From NCBI GenBank assembly GCA_018394315.1, contig CP074575.1:62001-126000 (forward strand): DNA of 64,000 nt, written 5' to 3'. Shown here piece after piece: positions 1 through 8,785 of the stretch (position 1 is its first letter; each line of letters begins with the position of its first letter). Below the pieces are notes generated by a model that did no database searches, was not told the origin of the DNA, and worked only from the letters and a program-made list of their open reading frames with translations. This stretch comes from Mycoplasmatota bacterium. GTDB lineage: Bacteria; Bacillota_I; Bacilli_A; MAG-NZ. Made by a program: the position numbers and the translations under genes.

Positions 1-635
1 ACACATTTTTCTAAAGTCTTGTCTGAAACCGTAAATGAAGCATGAATACCAAACATTCCTTTGATCATATCGCTTTCATCATTATTAGCATATTTAATGA
101 AATCAACATTTTCTTGAATAGCTTGGTTACAAATCTCTTCACCGTCTCTATCAGAAACTTCATAACATAAAGAAGCTCTTAAACCTAATTCTTTAGCTAC
201 ATCAGCTAAGGTGAATAAACTTTTTTCTACAGAGTTTTGACTAGCGTGATGATCAATAACTGTAGTAACACCATTTTTTATGCTATCCATAAAAGTTGCA
301 TAAGCGCTATATTTAACATCTTCTAAATTTAAAACCTTATCAACTCTCCACCAAAGATTTTCTAAGATTTCTCCAAAATCCTTAGATGGCTTAGAATCTT
401 TTAAAATCATTCCTCTAGCAAAAGCGCTATAAATATGATGATGAGTATTAATTAGTCCAGGCATTATAACTGAACCTTTTGCATCAATAAATTCAGAGTC
501 AGTGTACTTTTCTTTCATATCTTGAGTCTTACCATAGTCAGTTATAAGATTACCATCAACTACTACACATCCATCAAACAACAGCGGAGTTTCTGAATTT
601 CTTGTTATTAATATTCCATTTCCAATTAATTTCAT
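1..635 (-). CDS. ssnA: Putative aminohydrolase SsnA (partial, C-terminus outside window)
   Basis: Translating the minus strand from ATG at 635 gives an uninterrupted 211-codon reading frame running off the window edge. It starts MKLIGNGILITR, and around residue 62 carries the amidohydrolase metal-binding segment NTHHHIYSAFARG, typical of the SsnA branch of the amidohydrolase superfamily. SsnA is a cytoplasmic metal-dependent hydrolase/deaminase-type protein that travels with ygeW, ygeY, dpaL and selenium-dependent xanthine dehydrogenase; its exact substrate is unsettled. A GGAGTGAG Shine-Dalgarno precedes the ATG. It is the last visible gene of the minus-strand cluster, 53 nt after ygeW, with a small hairpin between them. 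The family call is firm; the catalytic role in purine breakdown is inference from context. Confidence 0.85.
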   Translation of the reverse strand, partial: MKLIGNGILITRNSETPLLFDGCVVVDGNLITDYGKTQDMKEKYTDSEFIDAKGSVIMPGLINTHHHIYSAFARGMILKDSKPSKDFGEILENLWWRVDKVLNLEDVKYSAYATFMDSIKNGVTTVIDHHASQNSVEKSLFTLADVAKELGLRASLCYEVSDRDGEEICNQAIQENVDFIKYANNDESDMIKGMFGIHASFTVSDKTLEKC

Positions 636-669
636 TTACTTCTCACTCCTTTTTATTTTTTTAGAGAAA

Positions 670-689
670 GAATCCTTAATAAAGGATTC
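670..689 (-). other. Intercistronic hairpin between ygeW and ssnA
   Basis: An 8-bp perfect stem (GAATCCTT / AAGGATTC, loop of 4) begins right at the ygeW stop. On the minus strand it is followed by only a short mixed T-run, so it looks like an mRNA-stabilising or partial-attenuation hairpin rather than a full terminator. Confidence 0.45.
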
Positions 690-1882
690 TACTCAAAGTG
701 TCTAACTGTACCTTTATCTAATAATTTAGTTAAAGTTTCTTTTGGATTCTTAACTTTACTTAAGAACATCATAGCCGCAATTATATATGGTTTATAACTT
801 GCTTCTTTATATGTTGGAACTCTATATCTATCAAATACTGATGCAGCTACTTCTCCAGCTTCACAACTTACATCAGTTATATCAGCAGGTAAACAGTGCA
901 TGTATAATGCCTTACCATTCTTTGTTAGTTTCATCATTTCCTCAGTACATTCCCAGTCCTTATGATTTGCGTTCTGAGCTAACAATTCTTTTTCTAATTC
1001 ATCAATTCCATCGAAGTCTCGTTTTCCATATAAATCAGTTCTTTTCTCCATAGCTACAAATGGAGCCCATGATTTTGGATATACGATATCTGCATCTTTA
1101 AATGCTTCTTCCATTGAATTAGTTTTAGTAAATGATCCACCTGACTTTTTAGCATTTTCTTTAGCTACTTCTTCAACATCTGACATTATTTCATATCCTT
1201 TAGGATGTGCTAATACTACATCCATCCCAAATCTTGTCATTAGTCCTACTATACCTTGTGGTACTGATAATGGTTTACCGTATGATGGTGAGTATGCCCA
1301 AGTCATAGCAATTTTCTTACCTTTAAGATTCTCTACACCACCAAACTCATTGATTAGATGTAACATGTCAGACATTGATTGAGTTGGATGATCGATATCA
1401 CATTGTAAGTTTACTAAAGTTGGTCTTTGTTCTAACACACCATCATTATTACCTTCTACAACTGATTTCGATACTTCTCTCATATATGTATTTCCTTTAC
1501 CGATATACATATCATCTCTAATACCAATGACATCTGCCATAAATGAAATCATATTAGCTGTTTCTCTTACTGTTTCTCCGTGTGCTACTTGTGATTTTCC
1601 TTCATCTAAATCTTGTACTTCTAATCCTAATAAGTTACATGCACTTGAGAAACTAAATCTTGTTCTTGTTGAATTATCTCTAAATAATGAAATCCCTAAT
1701 CCACTATCAAAGATTTTTGTTGATATATTTTGTTCTCTCATTCCTCTTAATATATCAGCTACTTTATATACTGATGCGATTTCATCATCACTTTTTTCCC
1801 AAGTTAGCAAGAAATCATCGTTATGCATTTTACTGTGATCTAGTTTACCTAGTTCATCAATCATATTTTTAATATCTTTCAT
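689..1882 (-). CDS. ygeW: Knotted carbamoyltransferase YgeW
   Basis: A 397-aa protein of the aspartate/ornithine carbamoyltransferase fold. The carbamoyl-phosphate loop appears as NSTRTRFSF and the C-terminal HCLP motif as YMHCLPAD. Length equals the usual YgeW length (about 396). In characterised clusters YgeW is the carbamoyltransferase-like member of the uric acid/purine degradation set; its true substrate is unsettled. The start is set at 1882 because GGAGGG lies 5 nt upstream. The ATG 12 nt further up (1894) overlaps that Shine-Dalgarno and the ygeY stop, so it is unlikely to be used. Cotranscribed with ygeY with essentially no gap. Confidence 0.9.
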   Translation of the reverse strand: MKDIKNMIDELGKLDHSKMHNDDFLLTWEKSDDEIASVYKVADILRGMREQNISTKIFDSGLGISLFRDNSTRTRFSFSSACNLLGLEVQDLDEGKSQVAHGETVRETANMISFMADVIGIRDDMYIGKGNTYMREVSKSVVEGNNDGVLEQRPTLVNLQCDIDHPTQSMSDMLHLINEFGGVENLKGKKIAMTWAYSPSYGKPLSVPQGIVGLMTRFGMDVVLAHPKGYEIMSDVEEVAKENAKKSGGSFTKTNSMEEAFKDADIVYPKSWAPFVAMEKRTDLYGKRDFDGIDELEKELLAQNANHKDWECTEEMMKLTKNGKALYMHCLPADITDVSCEAGEVAASVFDRYRVPTYKEASYKPYIIAAMMFLSKVKNPKETLTKLLDKGTVRHFE

Positions 1883-1893
1883 GTTACCCTCCA

Positions 1894-3084
1894 TTATTTA
1901 ACGTACATAGTTGGTAATGCAGCGTATACTGCAGCACACTTAACTAAGTCCGCCTTCCAAGTTTTTTCATTAGGTGCATGTGCTTCCTCTTCTTTACCTG
2001 GTCCAAATCCGATACATGGTATTTCTTCTCTACCCATGATTGATACTCCATTTGTTGAGAATGTCCATTTATCTACTTTAGGTGTCCCATACATACCTTC
2101 ATATGCTTTCACCATTGCTTTTGTTGCATCGTGCTCTTCTGGTAATACCCATGTTGGGAAGTAACAATCTGTTTCATATACTAATCCTGTATAAGCAGGT
2201 CTATCATATTTATACATTGATACTACTGCATTATGTTTTTTTACTGCCGGTAAATCTCTTATTTCTTCTAATGCTGATAAATAAGTTTCTCCATCAGTAA
2301 GTCTTCTATCAATTGAAATTGCACAACTATCAGCTACTGCACATCGTGATGGTGACGTGAAGAATATTTCTGATACAGCTAAAGTACCTTTACCTAAAAA
2401 TTCATCATGATGTAATTTATCATTTAAAGCTTCAACCTCTTTTAAAATCTCAGCCATTTTATATATTGCATTAGATCCACGTTCTGGTGCTGAACCATGA
2501 CAAGATACTCCAGCTACATCTACTCTTATTTCCATTCTTCCTCTTTGACCACGGTAGATGTTTCCATTTGTTGGTTCTGTTATTACTACAAACTCAGGTC
2601 TAACTTTATCTTCATTAATAATATATTGCCAACATAAACCATCACAGTCTTCTTCTTGTACTGTACCAGTTACTAATACTGTGTAACCATCTATTAAATC
2701 TAAGTCTTTCATGATTTTAGCTCCATACACTGATGATACAATTCCACCTAACTGGTCAGACGCTCCACGTCCACCAATTTCTTCTTCAGTTTCATATCCT
2801 TCATATGGATCAAACTCCCAGTTATCTAAATTACCTACACCAACAGTATCAATGTGCGCATCATATGCGATTAAAGTTCCACCAGTACCCATATAACCTA
2901 ATACATTTCCTTGAGGGTCAATTTCTACTTTATCGAATCCTACTTTTTCCATTTCCTCTTTAATTCTTAATACTGTTTTTTCCTCATCACAGCTTTCTCC
3001 TGGTATTCTGATTAAATCTCTTAAAAACTTAGTCATGTCAGCTTTGTAACTTTCTGCTTTGTTTTTTACTTCTGTAAAATTCAT
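1894..3084 (-). CDS. ygeY: YgeY family M20 hydrolase/deacetylase-like peptidase
   Basis: A 396-aa zinc-dependent M20 peptidase-family protein. Metal ligands and catalytic residues are visible in order: [10 protein letters not shown] (His-x-Asp), [10 protein letters not shown] (bridging Asp), QEEDCDG (Glu-Glu pair), ITEPT (Glu), and a C-terminal EEAHAPNE (His). This matches the selenium-metabolism-associated YgeY hydrolases. The family removes acyl/carbamoyl-type groups from amino-acid-like substrates; here it probably acts on an intermediate of the yge pathway (inference). The start at 3084 has GGAGG 6 nt upstream; the ATG at 3096 sits inside that ribosome binding site. It sits between dpaL and ygeW, tightly packed. 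Confidence 0.9.
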   Translation of the reverse strand: MNFTEVKNKAESYKADMTKFLRDLIRIPGESCDEEKTVLRIKEEMEKVGFDKVEIDPQGNVLGYMGTGGTLIAYDAHIDTVGVGNLDNWEFDPYEGYETEEEIGGRGASDQLGGIVSSVYGAKIMKDLDLIDGYTVLVTGTVQEEDCDGLCWQYIINEDKVRPEFVVITEPTNGNIYRGQRGRMEIRVDVAGVSCHGSAPERGSNAIYKMAEILKEVEALNDKLHHDEFLGKGTLAVSEIFFTSPSRCAVADSCAISIDRRLTDGETYLSALEEIRDLPAVKKHNAVVSMYKYDRPAYTGLVYETDCYFPTWVLPEEHDATKAMVKAYEGMYGTPKVDKWTFSTNGVSIMGREEIPCIGFGPGKEEEAHAPNEKTWKADLVKCAAVYAALPTMYVK

Positions 3085-3096
3085 TAGAACCTCCAT

Positions 3097-4296
3097 TTAT
3101 TTACTATTATATTTTCCATACCAAACTACATCTCTATAGTTCACACTATCTGTATCTCCTTCAGTGCTAAATAATAAAACCACTGAATTTTCATCTAAAT
3201 CTAATTTATTCCTTAAATCATCTTTCATTACTGAATCCATAAATCCAGTACCAATTGAACCAGATTCACCTGAAGTAATAGAATTATCACTAGGTAATGG
3301 ATTACCTAAAATTCTCATACCATTTGCAGCCAAAGTATCATCGCATGATATAAAACCATCAGCAAAGTTTCTTATTACTTCCCATGATATTGGATTAGGT
3401 ACACCACAAGAAAGTCCAGCACTTATACTATCCATATCACCCTCGATACTTCTTGGTTTATAGTCATTAGCCATTCCAGACTGATAATAACAATTAGCTT
3501 GATGTGGTTCTAAAGTATAAAACTTAGGACAATTTGGGTAAGTATGATTTATAAATACCCCCATTGCTGATGCAGCCATTGAACCTACACCCGCTTGTAA
3601 GAATATGTGTGTAGGCTTAAGATTAAGTTCTTTAAGTTGGTTAAATGCTTCATAAGCCATAGTTGCATAACCTTGCATTACCCATGTAGCTACTTCTGGA
3701 TCACCCTCTGCAGCCGTATCTAAAATAACTTCCCAACCTTTTTCTTTACCTAATCTATTTACTTCACTTACACATCCATCATAATTCATATCAGTTACAA
3801 GAACTATACCACCTAACTCTTCAATCGCAGTAACTCTATCTTTTACTGTACCTTTAGGCATATAAACTATAGATTCTTGATTGAACTCGTTTGCCGCCCA
3901 TGCTACTGATTTACCGTGATTACCATCAGATGCAGCTGCAAACACTAAATTACCTAGTTTCTTCTTAACTTCATCTGATTTTAAATAATCAAAATCAATT
4001 TCACTTATATCTAAATCTAATTTCTTACATATACTTGAAGCAACTGAATATGCTCCACCTAATAATTTAAATGCTTTTAAGTTTCCTCGTTTTGATTCAT
4101 CTTTAACTAGTAATTCTTTTATTCCTAAATGATTGGCTAGACCTTTTAATCTTTCTAAAGGTGTTACATTATATAATTCACCCATAGACTTATGGAAAGC
4201 CTCTATTTTCTTAGTGTTCTCTTTAGAAAATAATTCAGTAGCTTCATTTAATAAATCTGATTTCATTTGGTTTTTACAATATCTTATTTTATCCAT
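3097..4296 (-). CDS. dpaL: Diaminopropionate ammonia-lyase
   Basis: A 399-aa fold-type II PLP enzyme. The lysine that forms the Schiff base is K77 in GNLKAFKLLGG, the same number as in E. coli YgeX/DpaL. The glycine-rich phosphate cup is SGESGSIGTGF near the C-terminus. The family converts 2,3-diaminopropionate to pyruvate and two ammonia. Within the yge purine cluster it is thought to handle a late fragment of ring breakdown. GGAG precedes the ATG at good spacing. It follows the second PLP gene by 13 nt and precedes ygeY by 12 nt, so the genes are co-translated from one mRNA. Confidence 0.92.
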   Translation of the reverse strand: MDKIRYCKNQMKSDLLNEATELFSKENTKKIEAFHKSMGELYNVTPLERLKGLANHLGIKELLVKDESKRGNLKAFKLLGGAYSVASSICKKLDLDISEIDFDYLKSDEVKKKLGNLVFAAASDGNHGKSVAWAANEFNQESIVYMPKGTVKDRVTAIEELGGIVLVTDMNYDGCVSEVNRLGKEKGWEVILDTAAEGDPEVATWVMQGYATMAYEAFNQLKELNLKPTHIFLQAGVGSMAASAMGVFINHTYPNCPKFYTLEPHQANCYYQSGMANDYKPRSIEGDMDSISAGLSCGVPNPISWEVIRNFADGFISCDDTLAANGMRILGNPLPSDNSITSGESGSIGTGFMDSVMKDDLRNKLDLDENSVVLLFSTEGDTDSVNYRDVVWYGKYNSK

Positions 4297-4309
4297 CAGA
4301 CTCTCCTTA

Positions 4310-5782
4310 TTACTTACTATTTTTTACTCTTTCGTTAAACTGTTCTATAAGTTCATCTAGTTTTTCTGCAGCTTTTGGAATGTTAGTCCAATATGTTTCA
4401 TCATCCCACTGTGCTAATATTTCTTCATATGTTTTTCCTTGTTGTTCAATCCAAGTATAATATTTTAAGTTATGAACTGTTTTTCTGTCATAATAATTTA
4501 ATTCTTTAATGTAATCAATGTTTACACCTTTAAAGTATCTTTCGTATACACCGAATGCATCATACGAAGAGAATTCTCCTCTTTCTTCGTTTAACTCTTC
4601 TAATCTACTTTGATACATTTCAATTGAATCTGTAAGTATAGTAACAACTACATCATCTTCACCTAATTCAAAATACTTAGCAAACTTAATAGCAGAAATG
4701 ATATTAGCAGCTCCTGAGATTCCTACCCAGTTTAATTTTTCTATTATATCTTCAGATACACCTTTATTTCTTAATAACTCAATTCCTTCTTTTTCATTGA
4801 ACATTCTAATCCAGTTCATTGGTGCTTCATCATCAATAGCTACTGCTAGATCTGTATTTTTAACATTATGGATCCAAGGGATATGTTTATCACCAATACC
4901 TTCGATTCTATGATCACCAAATCCATTATTATAAATTGTTGGACACTGCAGAGCTTCTGAAGCAGCTATTTTAGAGAATGGGAATTTTGTTTTTAAGTAA
5001 TCCCCAGCTGCGATAGTTCCACCTGAACCAGTAGCACTGATATACCCTTTAAAGTTTCCACCAACAGCATTGATAACTTCTTCCATAGCTGAACCAGTTA
5101 CTTCATGATGCCATAGATAGTTACCAAACTCTTCAAACTGATTGAAGATCATTAAATCTTCACCTGAGTTTCTAAGTTCCCAGCATTTATCAAAAATTTC
5201 TTTTACGTTACTTTCACAACCTGGTGTTTTAATAGTTTCACCAGCCACTTTTTCTAACCATTCAAATCTTTCTTTTGACATTCCCTCTGGTAATATAGCG
5301 ATTGAATCACATGATAATAAAGCTGAATCATATGCTCCACCTCTACAGTAGTTACCAGTTGATGGCCATACTGCTTTAGTTGTAGTTGGATCGAATTGTC
5401 CTGTTACTAGTCTTGGTACTAAACAAGCAAATGCTGCACCTACTTTATGTGCACCAGTTGGGAATAGCTTACCACTTACAGCTACAACCTTTGCTTTAAC
5501 ACCTGTAATTTCTTCAGGTAATACTACATAGTTACAATCACTAAATCCTCCACCGTCGTTAAGTGAATCATTATGCCAGTTAATACGGAATAGATTTAAA
5601 GGATCAATATCCCATAAACCAATGTTCTTTAATTTTTCTTTAATGTCCTGAGGAATAAGTCCTGGATTCTTCATCTGTTTAAAAGTAGGTATTATTATTC
5701 CTTGTTCCTTCGCTCTTTTTATTGCATTCTCAAGTTTTTCTTCATTGATTGTTAAGTCAATTAAATTAAAGTCTTTTTTCAT
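4310..5782 (-). CDS. PLP-dependent TrpB-like enzyme of the purine cluster
   Basis: A 490-aa fold-type II PLP enzyme, longer than DpaL. The probable PLP lysine is K113 in FPTGAHKVGAAFA, which resembles the TGAHK of tryptophan synthase beta chains. A glycine-rich phosphate loop follows in SATGSGGTIAAG. No TrpA is present. Genes of this type recur in clostridial yge-type clusters as a PLP subunit, but I do not know a proven reaction; an ammonia-lyase or beta-replacement on a diamino acid is plausible. The start at 5782 has GGAGG 6 nt upstream; the ATG at 5792-5794 overlaps the ribosome binding site. It is the first gene of its transcript and follows a structured leader. Confidence 0.75.
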   Translation of the reverse strand: MKKDFNLIDLTINEEKLENAIKRAKEQGIIIPTFKQMKNPGLIPQDIKEKLKNIGLWDIDPLNLFRINWHNDSLNDGGGFSDCNYVVLPEEITGVKAKVVAVSGKLFPTGAHKVGAAFACLVPRLVTGQFDPTTTKAVWPSTGNYCRGGAYDSALLSCDSIAILPEGMSKERFEWLEKVAGETIKTPGCESNVKEIFDKCWELRNSGEDLMIFNQFEEFGNYLWHHEVTGSAMEEVINAVGGNFKGYISATGSGGTIAAGDYLKTKFPFSKIAASEALQCPTIYNNGFGDHRIEGIGDKHIPWIHNVKNTDLAVAIDDEAPMNWIRMFNEKEGIELLRNKGVSEDIIEKLNWVGISGAANIISAIKFAKYFELGEDDVVVTILTDSIEMYQSRLEELNEERGEFSSYDAFGVYERYFKGVNIDYIKELNYYDRKTVHNLKYYTWIEQQGKTYEEILAQWDDETYWTNIPKAAEKLDELIEQFNERVKNSK

Positions 5783-5832
5783 AATAACCTCCATAATTAT
5801 TATTATACGTTTTGGATAAATTAGTAATATTT

Positions 5833-5932
5833 AAAAAAAACTATCCCCTATTAAGTAATTCTTAGACAATTTAGTCTAGAGAATAGCAAGCCGTTACTAT
5901 CATAGCTCGCATACTTAATAACTGATAGTTTT
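5833..5932 (-). promoter_or_regulatory. Structured three-way-junction leader ending in a U-run (candidate cis-regulatory RNA)
   Basis: On the minus strand a long outer helix pairs positions 5913-5932 with 5837-5856 (AAAACTATC..TTATTAAGT with ACTTAATA..GATAGTTTT). It encloses a 6-bp hairpin (5905-5910 with 5886-5891, one G-U) and a second hairpin (5874-5878 with 5863-5867). The outer helix is followed at once by eight U residues. It lies between the xanthine dehydrogenase stop and the first PLP gene, so it may end the upstream transcript and/or regulate the yge-like genes. It does not match the purine riboswitch core that I know. Confidence 0.5.
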
Positions 5933-5996
5933 AGATATTAATATTCAGTTTTACACCTTCATTTTATCATTCAGAGAAATCCATTACAAGTGCTTT

Positions 5997-6026
5997 TTTA
6001 TACTTTCAAATCATATTAGTTGACAA
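5997..6026 (-). promoter_or_regulatory. Candidate sigma-A promoter for the yge-like operon
   Basis: The minus strand reads TTGTCA (6021-6026), an 18-nt spacer, then TATAAA (5997-6002). Transcription would start near 5990 and give a leader of about 210 nt that contains the three-way-junction structure. Confidence 0.45.
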
Positions 6027-6067
6027 AATTTGCGCTATTCATAAGATAAATGCTTTTAATTATTTAA

Positions 6068-8611
6068 TTATTTCTTGTAAGGTGTATCTTCTAATGGTAA
6101 AGATAATCTAAGTAATCCATCAAATTTTCTATATGCGCTAGCTATAGCTGCAGCCGTTGGAATACTTGAGATTTCTCCAATACCTTTAGCGCCATAAGCT
6201 AATTTAGATTGATTCTTTTCTATAATAATTGGGTCTATATTTGGAACATTGATTGATCTAAATAAACCAAGAGTACCAAACTTAGACTTAAGTTTACCTT
6301 TATCTAAAACAAAGTTTTCGGTTAAGGCATAACCTAAACTCATTACTACTCCACCTTCAATTTGACCTTCTATGTTTATTGGATTAATCGCTCTACCTAT
6401 ATCATGTGCAGCTACAACCTTCTCAATTTTCTTATCTTCATTCAATACAACTAACTGAGTCGCAAAACTATACGCAACATGATTTCTTGGATGTTCTTTA
6501 TCAGATTTTAAAGAATCTGTAACACCAAAGTATTCACCAACAAACTCATGACCATTCAGTTCATCAATTGTTTTATTCCTAAGTTCTTCATTTAATTTAA
6601 GTGCAGCTTGGCGAGTAGCTTCACCTGTAAACATAGTTTGTCTAGAAGCAGTTGTAGCTCCTGCATCAGGTGTATAAATACTATCTGAAGCTGACATTTT
6701 TATTGGTAGTTCAGTTTCTAAGGTTTCAGAAACAATTTGAATCATCGCAGTACTTAGTCCTTGACCGATTCTAGCAGCTGAAGTATAAACAACAACACTG
6801 CCGTCTTCTACAATTAATTTACATCTACCAACATCAACTAAACCTACACCGATTCCGGTATTTTTATGAGCACAAGCAATACCGACAAAATCATTCTTGA
6901 AGAATTCATCTTTAACAGCCATTAAAGTTTCTTTTAACGCAACATCATCTTCACATAATTGACCTGTTGGTAAATAAGCTCCTGGTTCTACTGCATTTTG
7001 ATATCTCATTGTCCATCTATCGATACCTACTTTATCAGCAAGTAAATCTATACATGTTTCTCTTGGAAAATTTGACTGCGGTACACCAAAACCTCTAAAT
7101 GCACCTGCTGGAGGATTATTTGTATAAACACATAACCCTTCCAAATCAATATTTTTAATTTTATATGGTCCTGCTGCATGTGTACATGCTCTTTCTAAAA
7201 CTGCAGTACCTAAAGAAGCATAAGCTCCAGTATCAGCAATTATATTAGCTTTAACAAAAGTTAAATAACCATCTTTATCACACCCAACAGTCATTTTAAT
7301 ATCCATCGCATGTCTTTTAGGATGAACTTTTAAACTATCTTCTCTAGATAAAGTAATCTTAACAGGTTTTTTAGTATAGTAAGTTAAAAGTGCTGCGTGA
7401 TGTTGGATACTTAAATCTTCCTTACCACCAAATCCTCCACCAATTTCTTTACTTTCTACTCTAATCTCTTCATGTGATAAACCTAATACTCTTACAAGTT
7501 CATGGTGATCGTGATGTACACTTTGTGAACCAGAATAAACTACTAGCACTCCATCTTCATAAAAGGAAACTGTACTTTCTGGTTCTAAGAATGCGTGATC
7601 TGTCGCTGGTGTTGAAAAAGTATGTTCTACAACATGTTTAGAATTTTTAATCGCTTCTTCAACATCACCTTTTTGAACATGTGTTCTACTTAAAAGATTT
7701 CCGTCTTCATGAATCTTGTCTGCATCTACTTCTAAAGCATCTTTAGGAGAAGTAACCGGTTCTAATTCTTCATACTTAACTTCGATTTTACTTAAAGCTT
7801 CTTTAGCAAGTTTCTTAGTCTTAGCAGCTACAATCGCGATCGCATCTCCAATATATCTAGTCTCTTCACCAGCAGGTACCATTGTAGGCCAGTCCTTAAA
7901 AATATAACCTTGATAGTTTTCACCAGGTACATCTTCAGAAGTTAATACCACTTCTACTCCATCTATAGACTTAGCTAGTGATGTATTAATACTTAAAATT
8001 TTAGCTCTAGGAACATCTAATCTATAAACAGCTCCATAAAGCATATCTTCTAAATATACGTCATCTGCATATATTGCTTCACCCTTAGCTTTAGCATTAG
8101 CATCAACTCTAACCATAGATGCACCTACATTACGAGAATCATCAAACTCTATTTTCTCATCTTCATTAAAGGCTTCAGCAGCTAACATAATTGCATCTAT
8201 TATTTTTACATATCCAGTACACCTACACAAATTTAATCTTATAGCTTTTTTAGCTTCTTCTCTTGTAGGGTTTGGATTATTATCAATTAAACCTTTAGCG
8301 CTAATAATCATTCCTGGGATACAGAACCCACATTGGACTGCACCAACTTTAGCAAATGCATCTGCATAAACTTGTTTTTCAGCTTTATCTACACCCTCTA
8401 AAGTAACTATACTTTTACCATTTACTTTCTCTAAAGTTAATGTACAAGCTCTTTTAGGTTTTGAATCTACTAAAATGGTACAAGTACCACATACACCTTC
8501 GTTACATCCATTTTTAACAGATGTTAATTTCATTTTATCTCTTAAATATTCTAGTAAATTCAAACCATCTTCGTCTTTTATTTTCTTACCATTTAAAATA
8601 AATTCGCTCAT
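6068..8611 (-). CDS. Selenium-dependent-type xanthine dehydrogenase (fused 2Fe-2S and molybdopterin subunit)
   Basis: An 847-aa fusion. Residues 1-150 hold two [2Fe-2S] clusters (CNEGVCGTC..C and CGFCIPG..CRCTGY). The rest is the molybdopterin-binding large subunit, with GGGFGGKED and AFRGFGVPQ. Length and architecture match the single-chain selenium-dependent xanthine dehydrogenase family that accompanies ygeW/ygeY/dpaL/ssnA. It would hydroxylate xanthine, hypoxanthine or a related purine in the cytoplasm. No FAD domain is present, so electrons must leave through another protein. AGGAG precedes ATG 8611. It is divergent from xdhABC. The selenium dependence is a family property, not visible in the sequence. 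Confidence 0.85.
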   Translation of the reverse strand: MSEFILNGKKIKDEDGLNLLEYLRDKMKLTSVKNGCNEGVCGTCTILVDSKPKRACTLTLEKVNGKSIVTLEGVDKAEKQVYADAFAKVGAVQCGFCIPGMIISAKGLIDNNPNPTREEAKKAIRLNLCRCTGYVKIIDAIMLAAEAFNEDEKIEFDDSRNVGASMVRVDANAKAKGEAIYADDVYLEDMLYGAVYRLDVPRAKILSINTSLAKSIDGVEVVLTSEDVPGENYQGYIFKDWPTMVPAGEETRYIGDAIAIVAAKTKKLAKEALSKIEVKYEELEPVTSPKDALEVDADKIHEDGNLLSRTHVQKGDVEEAIKNSKHVVEHTFSTPATDHAFLEPESTVSFYEDGVLVVYSGSQSVHHDHHELVRVLGLSHEEIRVESKEIGGGFGGKEDLSIQHHAALLTYYTKKPVKITLSREDSLKVHPKRHAMDIKMTVGCDKDGYLTFVKANIIADTGAYASLGTAVLERACTHAAGPYKIKNIDLEGLCVYTNNPPAGAFRGFGVPQSNFPRETCIDLLADKVGIDRWTMRYQNAVEPGAYLPTGQLCEDDVALKETLMAVKDEFFKNDFVGIACAHKNTGIGVGLVDVGRCKLIVEDGSVVVYTSAARIGQGLSTAMIQIVSETLETELPIKMSASDSIYTPDAGATTASRQTMFTGEATRQAALKLNEELRNKTIDELNGHEFVGEYFGVTDSLKSDKEHPRNHVAYSFATQLVVLNEDKKIEKVVAAHDIGRAINPINIEGQIEGGVVMSLGYALTENFVLDKGKLKSKFGTLGLFRSINVPNIDPIIIEKNQSKLAYGAKGIGEISSIPTAAAIASAYRKFDGLLRLSLPLEDTPYKK

Positions 8612-8785
8612 AATTAGCTCCTTTCACAAACTTGTTCTGTTATCTTTATCATACTACAAATTCAATTTTTTTTGCATATTATATAAAAAAATCAAAATTC
8701 TAATACTAGCAGGAAAAATTTACACCTTATGAAATTTGTGTTAACATATACTCAGTCAAGAACTCTAAAAAAGGAGATGAAATAT

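Noticed and set aside
5833-5932. Classic guanine/adenine riboswitch
   Set aside because: It has a three-way junction, but the conserved core and loop-loop bases of the purine riboswitch are not present.
8729-8785. Upstream 19-codon extension of xdhA
   Set aside because: The only Shine-Dalgarno lies before ATG 8786 and the family N-terminus begins there.
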